Shown: one piece after another, positions 1-10,600 of the stretch
How the letters are laid out: each line of letters begins with the position of its first letter
Numbering within the stretch: the stretch's first letter is position 1
Origin: Owenia fusiformis
Taxonomy: Eukaryota > Annelida > Polychaeta > Sabellida > Oweniidae
Length of the DNA: 64,000 nucleotides
Assembly: GCA_903813345.2 (NCBI GenBank)
Contig: CAIIXF020000003.1
Span: 5,975,815 to 6,039,814 of the forward strand
Reading direction: 5' to 3'
Notes under the pieces: model-generated
What the model saw: only the letters and a program-made list of their open reading frames with translations
What the model was told of the DNA's origin: nothing
Database searches by the model: none
Translations under genes and position numbers: made by a program

Positions 1-654
1 TTAAAGGAGAAGTCTCGGTGTAGAACGTGTACACACTAATGGGAACGGATTTTACTCATTTCTATTTAGGATTCGTTCATATACTAGCGGGGCTTTAGAG
101 CATTTACAAACGCACGAATTGTATTGTTTTAAGGCAACTTTTATGACATATAATGTATTTAAAGCTGATTAATTTTAGATTATATTCGGTTCAATTTTAC
201 AAATAATGAATAGTATTACAGTATATCGAAAAATATACAATGATTTACATTAAATTGCGCAGACTGCAAACAATGTACATGGTTGGCGAATTTGCATGCG
301 CGTTCTTGATAATAAGAATTAAAGGTTGAACTTAAAAATCAAACATTTTCTTTTTTAAACATAATAAATCTTTAAATCAAGAAAATAAAAATAAGATTGA
401 TGATTGAACTTTTCATAGTCAACTGCGACTGTGTCGACGCATGTTTATTTACTTAGCTAATTAGATATGTAAAATTGTTAATGGCCGCAACGGATAATAC
501 GTACATGTAAGCTGTTCGGATAAGACATTTCTATGTGATTAATAACAAATCCCGGGCAGGATGTTATTCAGCAGTAACAGATCTTATTAGTTATTATTCA
601 ATTTGGATAATAAATCTATTATCTCGTCGTATTGATGTTTATTATATAGTGTTT
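1..654. other. No feature seen
   Basis: AT-rich sequence with no exon, repeat or RNA gene that I can support. Confidence 0.5.
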
Positions 655-1003
655 CTCGTTGTGTACAAGATATGGATTGTACAAGATGTGGATTGTATAA
701 GATGTGGATTGTACAAGATGTGGATTGTATAAGATGTGAATTGTACAAGATGTGGATTGTATAAGATGTGGATTGTACAAGATATGGATTGTACAAGATG
801 TGGATTGTATAAGATGTGGATTGTACAAGATGTGGATTGTACAAGATGTGGATTGTACAAGATGTGGATTGTATAAGATGTGGATTGTACAAGATATGGA
901 TTGTATAAGATGTGAATTGTATACGATGAGGATTGTACAAGATATGGATTGTATAAGATGTGAATTGTATACGATGAGGATTGTATAAGATGTGGATTGT
1001 AGA
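655..1003. repeat. 16-bp minisatellite
   Basis: About 21 tandem units of a 16-bp motif such as GTACAAGATGTGGATT, with variants GTATAAGATGTGAATT and GTATACGATGAGGATT. The motif contains no stop in several frames, so both strands show spurious reading frames of 65-159 codons across it. Confidence 0.95.
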
Positions 1004-1148
1004 TGACTGTGATCAACACGGGGCAAAAATCCTGAAATAAAATGTCTCCAATAAATAACCGCTTTGTCACATCTTTTAGGATAAAAAGTAGTTTTCAAGA
1101 AAACATACTAAAAATATAATATAATATGAATTAGGCTCCCAGGCCAAA

Positions 1149-1313
1149 TCAGCACAGACGACTGGATTTGTTCTTTGCCATGGCACAGCACAATGGGTAA
1201 ATGCCGTTGCCATCAGGTATGGACCCTATACACTGGTATAACTCATCAAACTGGTTACCGAAACGGTATCCAGCAAAATTGGGGTATGTAGCACAAGACC
1301 ACAGACTACCATT
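1149..1313 (-). CDS. Candidate terminal exon of an unknown gene
   Basis: Minus-strand reading from acceptor TTAATACAG at 1314 gives 54 codons and TGA: NGSLWSCATYPNFAGYRFGN, then QFDELYQCIGSIPDGNGIYP and LCCAMAKNKSSRLC. Four or more cysteines and the compact length suggest the end of a secreted protein. I do not recognise the family and could not find an upstream exon in the next few kilobases, so it may be a true terminal exon, a stray pseudo-exon or a gene fragment. Confidence 0.35.
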   Translation of the reverse strand, partial: NGSLWSCATYPNFAGYRFGNQFDELYQCIGSIPDGNGIYPLCCAMAKNKSSRLC

Positions 1314-1639
1314 CTGTATTAATATAAACACATGTTAAATGTACTATTTTGTTAGTTTTACTTAATTTCAGACAAGAAACACTATTCCAAAAGTGAGATG
1401 ATAATTATGACCGTTGACGTGTATCCCAAGAAGTGTTGGACAAATCGTAGAAGGATCGAAGGTGCAAGACGAAGGTCGAAGGGTTTTTATAATATACTTC
1501 GAAAACAATTTGCTGGAAAAGAAAATACAGTTTTAGATAATTGATATATCATCAAACGACAGAGGGAAGCATTCAAAATGGTCGCCATTTTTCATGAAAA
1601 AAAAACTTTTTTGATAACTTTATAATAGTTGTAATTCGG

Positions 1640-2030
1640 ACAAGAGGAGGGAAAGCCCCAGAGTTTCAAGATGACAGACATAATTACCTCTCTTGCTTAC
1701 CACTTTCGTTCGTTCGAATTTTCATCGGCTAGTTATCAAATACTACACTTCGATGGGATGTTATAATTGATATAGGCATATTCCGTACACCTTTCTTTAT
1801 CTTGATGTGAAATGAGAAGCTATGATATTGGTTAACACGCCAGAAATGAACATAATATTATTCGAAGCGTATTTCGAAAATTTTGAAACCGCCATTGATG
1901 ACGTCATTTGTTTGCCGACTTTTGACCAATCAGCGACCGTGTCATCTCAATACAGATTTACATTATAAGCGTATGTCATCTTTGAACCCTGGTGTTTCTC
2001 CCCCTCTGAATTCGGACCTTGTTTTAATTA
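1640..2030. repeat. Dispersed repeat, copy 1
   Basis: Matches 3550-3965 in the same orientation over about 400 bp, for example GAAAGCCCCAGAG, GACATAATTAC, TACACCTTTCTTTATCT and TGAACATAATATTA. No terminal repeats or coding capacity seen. Confidence 0.75.
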
Positions 2031-2119
2031 ATACGCAATGTCCAAGGGATTCGATCTTAATTTTCAGCATAGATGCCCAAAATTTGAGCCCTGTGTTTTC
2101 TCTTGCTTGCAGTATCACA

Positions 2120-3110
2120 CTGCCCTACCACATGACCACGTTTAAAAGGGATACAGGGTACAGTTCAGTTCCAAATAGAGGACATAGAGGACACCAGACA
2201 TAAAATAGATTCATCAAGTAGTTTGTGAAATATTGTTAGCTAAACCCCCATATAGGCGAAGATAGAGAATAATGGGCGCAGTAAAGTAAAGATTGAAGGT
2301 AATACAAGATACATTTTAGTAAATTCATTAATGTACAGGGAGCGTGTAGTTTCACTTTCAATATGTTACTTCTTTTGACATTAATATGCAACAAAACCTC
2401 CAGTTAAATGTTATTTATACTGCGCGGCATTGTGTTATATGTAGATATGATTTCCAGTTTGTTATTCAACTGTAATTTTGTAAATCAATTGTTTTTATAA
2501 AATTTTAAGATGAATAAAAAGTGCCAGAAATGTTACAGTAAACCATACCCAGCCTAGTTATTTCACTGTTTTTGGCAAGCATTTTCACATATAGCATTTG
2601 AAATATTCTAATGACGTCCCCCTTGGTAAGCATTTGAGCATAAATGTTATTCAACGAAACGTATCATTCCTTCTATCATTCATTATATTCTGGTTTCGAA
2701 TGTCAAATACAGCTCCATGTACCACTGGATATTACGCGAATTAGAAATAATGATTTTGTACAGTCTGAAAATAAAGATTAGACCATTTACATTTAGCGGT
2801 TTGCAAATGTACCATCGCACCATTGTACCATCTTGGATTTCCAAGGTATATTTAGAGATATCAAATATTTGAAAATCTAAAATAATATTATTTATATGTT
2901 TCTTTGTACAGACATTAATTTTTGAACATGTACTTCACCAATCTACCATTGGAATTGAGTGAATAACAACGTTGACTAATCTCTTACTCGACACGTTCTA
3001 AGCTTTACGAGTTGCAGTCGGTTTCCTCAAAAACACCCTGGACGAAAATCAAAAATCTCACGCATGCGCGATCGAGGTAGTGTGGTGTAGGCTAGGTATA
3101 ACCATGGGCT
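2120..3110. repeat. Long dispersed repeat, copy 1
   Basis: Shares long blocks with 22385-23870 in the same orientation: the beginning GACCACGTTTAAAAGGG, the middle GATTCATCAAG and GTACAGGGAGC, and the end CGCATGCGC-ATCGAGGTAG. Copy 2 is longer because of internal insertions. Superfamily unknown. Confidence 0.75.
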
Positions 3111-3549
3111 CAACCATATTCTGATGGAGCCCATGGTATAACACAATAGACTTGGGCTCCACTTCATTGAATTTCAGGCTATCAGACATTTTCTGGAACC
3201 TTACAAATAAAGTCCGTTCGTCCGCTCCCACGAAACGTCGTTACGACTAATTTTTGAACCCCATATGTAGCAATTTTTCTGGTTCCAAGTTTTACAACTC
3301 CATATATTGATTATTTATACATTCATAAACAGTTTTAACGAATAGCATGTTTTGCTGTTCTCATTTTCTGATGTAAAACATATATTCAACTAATCTTATG
3401 ACTTGAATTAGATTAGTCTAATTATACAAAATCCTAATTGATTCGATTGTACAGAGATTTCGCTTTTGAATATTTCAAAATATTGACTTTTATTGACATA
3501 TTGTACTGCCATCTTTTAATATAGAATTAACTTTTATTACAAGTATTAC

Positions 3550-3965
3550 CCTAGGCAAGAGGAGAGAAAGCCCCAGAGCTTTAAAGCAGACATAATTACG
3601 TCTCTTGACTTGCTTATCACATTCGTTTGTTCGAATTTCACAGGGAAGTTTCCAAATACTACTCTTCGATGTGATGTAGGCACAAACGTAAACCCCACGC
3701 CCCACGCCTTTTTACCCAAACTCTAGGCATATTCTGTACACCTTTCTTTATCTGGATGTGAAATAAGAAGCTATTATATGATATTTGTTAACACGCCATA
3801 AATGAACATAATATTACTAAATAGTATTCGAAGCATATTTCGAAAGTTTTGAGGCCGCCATTTTGTTTGACAATCAATGATGATGTCATTCCAATACAGG
3901 TTTACATTATATATAAGGATGTGTCCTCTTTGAACTCTGGGGTAAAACCCCCCTGACCATAGTCT
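3550..3965. repeat. Dispersed repeat, copy 2
   Basis: Diverged direct copy of 1640-2030; it lies between that repeat cluster and the end of EXOC2. Confidence 0.75.
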
Positions 3966-4148
3966 TAGGTCGATAGAAACATTTTTAAATAAAGATCGCA
4001 AGGTTATCGATCAGTGCTTATACTTTTCTCAGGACCACAAATGGGCGCGGAAGAGGTACTTTTAAAATCCACAGGAGAAAATATACTAACTGTCGGCGCT
4101 ATCATCTTCTTATCGGCTCAAAACCTACGAGTATTAGAGCGAGTTGTC

Positions 4149-4154
4149 TTTATT
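4149..4154 (-). terminator. Possible EXOC2 polyadenylation signal (AATAAA)
   Basis: AATAAA on the minus strand about 515 bp beyond the EXOC2 stop codon. It is the first convincing hexamer I noticed downstream, but AT-rich sequence makes chance hits common. Confidence 0.3.
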
Positions 4155-4668
4155 TTTAAGCAATTTTATTTATAAAATATTATAGAATATGCTGCCTATC
4201 GCCAGTGGCATAATTATGGCTAGCATTTGTTAGTACATCGGCAATAAAGTTAACAAAAACATAGATTTTTGTCCTTTGAGTTACTTATTTATCCTAGTAT
4301 TTGTTACTGTTCAATCCAGACTGAAGCAGTTTATGTTTCCTGGTGACGTGTAAAATGAAATGCTTAGTCATTTTACTCAACCGGTATTATCGCCAGCACA
4401 CACTGACGGACGGATAGCTTTTCTATATCCCCTCAAACTCCGTTCGTTGGATATAATAAATGAGAAACATATTTTTGTTCATGATAGAATAATATATTGG
4501 TTCATATTATTATCAATAATTCCAAATTATTCCTGTTGTAATATTTGTTTGGATTCAATCTGCAGATAATTCTATACAAAATAGAAAGTAAAATGAAATA
4601 TTCATGCTGTGTATGGTTCTGGCAAAATGTTCGTTTCATATACAGTCACTTTCCAAGTTGTGCACAGA

Positions 4669-7600
4669 TCATAATGTCGGGGAGGAACTGCGTTTCTTAA
4701 CTGGGTCACTTTTGAAACAAAGCAGGTGAAACTTCATTTGACTTTGAAACCTATTCTGACAGTCTTCCATTAACCTGCAAGTAAAAAACAGCAAAGCATA
4801 AGTTACTGTTGAGTGTGAAATATTCATTTTATCAAATAATGTCAAATAATATTAAATATCAAATATTCAAACTGATTACTGACTATCAAATATTACTTTA
4901 CTATCAAATAATCCTTTTAGTAAAATATTACTTATAACTTTCATTTTGTAAAATATTATTTATTATGATTTTTCTATATATATCTATGTACACAGTCAAT
5001 TCACAACAGTACTATTTCAGCTTTGGTAGCTTATGACACTATAAAACTGTATGATACTGCGAAAATGTATGTCACCATGTGTAACCCCCAGTCAATATAC
5101 TCACTTTTTTCCTGCACCCTCATCCATTGGTGGCAAGCAACCGATAGCTTCCTTAATTGAGGTCCTAGAAAAGAAAAAACTCAGATCATAAGAAGATGTA
5201 CTTTTTGTTAAAATGTTAAAGGTTATTCAAACCAATTAATCATTCAAAAAACAATGTTAGAAGAATGGGAATAGATATGGAAGAAAAGAACAAATTGACC
5301 TATTTAAGATTCAAACATGACTGTATCTGCGCCTTCTATAAACTGTGAACAAAGTCACCATTTCACCAGGGGCATATTCGCGTGCAATACCCTTGGTAAT
5401 ACGAGTAATGTGTGACGTCATAACGGCGGACCGTAGTAATGGCGGACCATAATGAATATTCGTAACATTTTGGTGAGTTTTCATGTTCGAATCTTAAAGA
5501 TCTAATAGCAAAGGTTTTGCAAAAATGAATCAATGTAGTATAAAACAAATGTATGTATAATGAAGAAATAAATATATAATGAAAAAAATAGATACGTGCT
5601 TGTAATATTGGTATTAACTTATGATTAAAAAGTGTCACTATCTCTTTCATTTTTAAACAAATATAGGCTCACGTGACATGTGACGCGGGGCAGTCAATTT
5701 TGATCTATCGTAGACCATATCAGTATCAAATTGCCGATATTTCAACCTCGTCTTGCGAGGCCATTTTGATTTGAAACATCTTGAATGTGGTGTCAAAATA
5801 AAGCTGGTCACGCCCACTTTCATAGTTATCAATGAATCATTTACTACGACTACTATATTCATTTAGGAGGCGTGTAAAGTTAACCAATCAGAAAGACAAT
5901 TGTTCCATATATGGCAGTTCATTAACATATTCAGTTTACTACTGCTTTTCGCGTCATGACAACATGAGGGAACGTGAGTAGTAACCAATCAAGATGCCGT
6001 ATTTTATCACGTGAGTTCAGAGTGACAAGTACACGCGTACGACATGTAGTCTGAGCTGATCGTGATGTTGAACAATTTCTTCTCGGAATTTGCCATTTCT
6101 TCCTGTACAAGTTATAACTTATCTCTAATGAATACTAAAGTTTTGGATGAAGATATGAAGCATACGTTTAAATACGAAGCGATTAATTTGACGATCTGAT
6201 TTTGCAATTTGCAATGGCCAATTTACAGCAAGTCTGCGTGTATTTGACAAGAGATAGCCAAGTCTTGTATCTAAATGCTTGTTAAGCCTTACTCAAAAAC
6301 AAGATCCATATTTTCTAAAGTTGATAACTTAAGAAAACCTGTTTTCATAACCTGATTTCCCCGTCAAAAATTCAAACTGAGTAATAGGAATGGATCGGAT
6401 CCTCAGTCTCCTCGAGTCTTCATTCCAGAACTCACATTTTTAGTTGATTCTCCGACCGTCATAGTTAAGTACTTGTCTAAAGTATCCATAATTGCTCTCT
6501 TACTGGACTTGGACACATTTTCCCCTGTATTTTCCCCAGTCAAATTACACCCTCTCGCCGATTTATAATAGCCATTTCTCAGAACCCGGGAATCAGAATC
6601 GCTGATGTTTGCCATATTGAACATGTTGAAATATGTACTGTAATATCTGTATTGCCTGCTACGCGTAATGGTCACGTGACTAGCGTGATACAGGAAAAAT
6701 GGGGAATTTCTAAACAACAATTTTTGGGCACTTTTATTGCAAATTTCAGGTATCTATAAGTGTTTGTGGTATAAAATATCATCCCCAGACATAAATGAAC
6801 ATCCAAACTACATATTTTATTAAGTTTTGGAGCCTTTTTTACTCTTAAATTGACATCTTTAATATACACCTCAGAGCAGGTGTAATATCGTCGAATACAC
6901 CCCTTTGGGCTAGGCACAAAAGCTTTCAAACCCATCACTCCCTTCGGTCATTCGGGGTACAGAAAACGTTTGTGCCTAGCCCTGTGGGGTATATTCAACG
7001 ATATTACCCCTGCTCTTCCTGTCATTCGTATTAAAAATGTAATTCAAAAAATCAGTCTGGCAAAATATGCCCCTTTAAATCATCAAAAAAGGTTCATCAC
7101 AGATCATTTACATGTACATTTTTACTGTAAACCCCCGGTGTAAACCCCTCCTAAAGAGTGGATAGCAATAAATCTAATCTATGTTTATTTTCCTACACTA
7201 ATTTAGTTCTGTTGCTACATATTTTACTCCATACAGTCATACTCTACTTTACTATGACAGTTGTATCTAATATACTGTGTTTATACTGTACCTTATCTGA
7301 GATGTTTTATATATTCCAATGGCATTCTCTATTGCACTTAGATCAACCCTGGCCTGAAACACAAACATAATGCAATCTTTTATATATTCCAATGGCATTC
7401 TCTATTGCACTTAGATCAACCCTGGCTTGAAACACAAACATAATGCAATCTTTTATATATTCCAATGGCATTCTCTATTGCACTTAGATCAACCCTGGCC
7501 TGGAACACAAACATAATGCAATCTTTTATATATTCCGATAGCTTTCTCTATTGCACTTAGATCAACTCTGGCCTGAAACACAAACATAATGCAATCTTTT

Positions 7601-10600
7601 ATATATTCCAATGGCATTCTCTATTGCACTTAGATCAACCCTGGCCTGAAACACAAACATAATGCAATCTTTTATATATTCCGATGGCTTTCTCTATTGC
7701 ACTTAGATCAACCCTGGCCTGAAACACAAACATAATGCAATCTTTTATATATTCCAATGGCATTCTCTATTGCACTTAGATCAACCCTGGCCTGAAACAC
7801 AAACATAATGCAATCTTTTATATATTCCAATGGCATTCTCTATTGCACTTAGATCAACCCTGGCCTGAAACACAAACATAATGCAATCTTTTATATATTC
7901 CAATGGCATTCTCTATTGCACTTAGATCAACCCTGGCCTGAAACACAAACATAATGCAATCTTTTATATAATCCAATGGCATTCTCTATTGCACTTAGAT
8001 CAACTCTGGCCTGAAACACAAACATAATGCAATCTTTTATATATTCCAATGTCATTCTCTACTGCACTTAGATCAACCCTGGCCAAAAATGCAATCTTTT
8101 ATATATTCCAATGGCATTCTCTATTGCACTTAGATCAACCCTGGCCTGAAACAAACATAATGCAATCTTTTATATATTCTGATGGCTTTCTCTATTGCAC
8201 TTAGTTTAGTTTATTGCACTTAGTTTGCCTTTAAAGCCTTTGCCTTATGAGTTAAAGCATTCAATGTTTCAATAAAGAACTTGCCTGTAAAGCCCCATAT
8301 GAGTTAAAGCATTCAATGTTTCAATAAACAACTTGCCTGTAAAGCCCCATATGAGTTAAAGCATTCAATGTTTCAATAAACAACTTGCCTGTAAAGCCCC
8401 ATATGAGTTAAAGCCTGTCACACATTGTATGAGTCTGGAGACCTCCTCTACCACATGTTCACAGACTGTATGAAGAACTCTGGTGACTAGATGAGGTGAT
8501 ATGGCAAACACCTCTGAGTGGATCCCTATCAGACCCATGACCGCTTCCTTAACATAACTCCTGACACCTGAATAATACAAAAAATGTATATGGAGCAGAA
8601 AGGCGAACATATCACTTTTACACTCTGCTGTCAATTGAAGAGGAATTTTTATTCCAAGATATCATAAGTTTGATTCATGAAAGGTATGTATCTATAGGTT
8701 AGTCCATACAATATGACAACCACCTTAGGATAGTGTTTTAACTTCCATATAGCATGGTTGCCTCATATAAATATGCACAATACTCTACATTATCTGTTAT
8801 TTATTATGACAAGACAAACGGTGATATTTTATATCACTTGTCAAAAAAATTAAAAATGGCTGTCAAGTAATTTATCTAGAATGCCCAAAACTTCATCAGA
8901 GTTTGACACTAGTCTGATCTTGCATCTGTACAAACAAGTAGTTTTCCTGGAATTTTGATGACAAGATTTATGTGGATCCCAACTGCCCACGCAGACAGAC
9001 TGTCGCATGCATGCCCATCAGCACAAGATGACAACAAAATTGCATAAAGGTGGGATAAAAATAATTTGTACCTGATGGCCTCTGTGAGTCGTTCCAGTCA
9101 AACTTGCCAGCATACATATTCTGCTCTAGGTGACCAATGATAGCGTTAGACTTCTCCTCAACATACGCATCAAACAACACTTTGTCCAGTCTCCCATATG
9201 TCTCCTCAGCATCCTAGAAATATCATACAACATCTGGAAAACTTGATCTCTTGTGCCTTACTCTAAGGATTTCATTGCAGATTTTATGAGTTTTTTTAAG
9301 TTCCTTTGAACTTTGTTTGCCTATACTATCATAATCAAACATGTTTTATAAGGAATCATCTCATTGGTAGAATTTGTGAAAGTTGTTCAGCAATATACTT
9401 CAAAAACAACATAGAACAGTATGTGCTGACTATATAGAATAAAACATTTTACAGTTTTTACATTCAACCAATCAGAAAGCAGAGGGCTATTATAGACTCA
9501 TCAAGTTCAGAGGTTAACTGAGGATGTAAGAGTGAGAGAAGTTCATTACTTTTACAAAGGGTTGATGATTTGTTTTTACCTGCTGTACAGTTTCTGTTTC
9601 AGGGTATCCATGTTTCTCAAGATTCTCCACTAGGCGTGGTATCATAACATTGATGGTGTGACTACAGTTGCTTAAGACAATTATAAGACGTTTATCCTTG
9701 TTTGGGACTGGATCATCCTGTGTGCTGTCATCCATGTGTGACATTTTAGAAATGATAGAGCGGCGCCTGGAAATTTTGAAAAGTAATATTTGAATTATAT
9801 TTATATCAGTTATTATGCATGGGCTTTTAAGTGAAAGAAAGCTATTGTTATTGATGATCTGAAAGAATGAGCACATAAATGGTCAGTTATCTAAATATGC
9901 ATGTACATGTTTCTAATAACAAGATTCAAATTCCAAATTAATAATTACAAACTAGAAAATTCATCTCCAATTCAACATTTTGACTTTTAAAAATTCAGAA
10001 AAATGTAACCCTGTGATCAATTGAAACTAAAGAATTACAACATTTACTAACTGTTGTTTCTGTTTAGCTCTGTTAGGCAATGATGCATCTAAGTTCCCTT
10101 TCATAGCAAACTAAACAATTACAACATTTACTTACTGTTGTTTCTGTTTAGCTCTGTTAGGCAATGATGCATCTAGGTTCCCTTTCATAGCAAACTAAAC
10201 AATTACAACATTTACTTACTGTTGTTTCTGTTTAGCTCTGTTAGGCAATGAAGCATCTAGGTTCCCTTTCATAGCAAACTAAACAATTACAACATTTACT
10301 TACTGTTGTTTCTGTTTAGCTCTGTTAGGCAATGAAGCATCTAGGTTCCCTTTCATAGCAAACTAAACAATTACAACATTTACTTACTGTTGTTTCTGTT
10401 TAGCTCTGTTAGGCAATGATGCATCTAGGTTCCCTTTCATAGCAAACTAAACAATTACAACATTTACTTACTGTTGTTTCTGTTTAGCTCTGTTAGGCAA
10501 TGATGCATCTAGGTTCCCTTTCATAGCAAACTAAACAATTACAACATTTACTTACTGTTGTTTCTGTTTAGCTCTGTTAGGCAATGATGCATCTAGGTTC

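Noticed and set aside
587-1098. Overlapping reading frames of 65-159 codons on both strands
   Set aside because: They lie wholly in the 16-bp minisatellite and repeat YNPHLIQST/WIVQDVDC-like units in every frame; no splice sites or family resemblance.
6403-6720. 105-codon minus-strand frame in EXOC2 intron 21
   Set aside because: No family resemblance; lies inside an intron with foldback sequence. Possibly a decayed transposon piece.
7300-8215. CRISPR-like regular array
   Set aside because: Units are continuous with no unique spacers, and each matches an EXOC2 exon edge. The organism is an animal.
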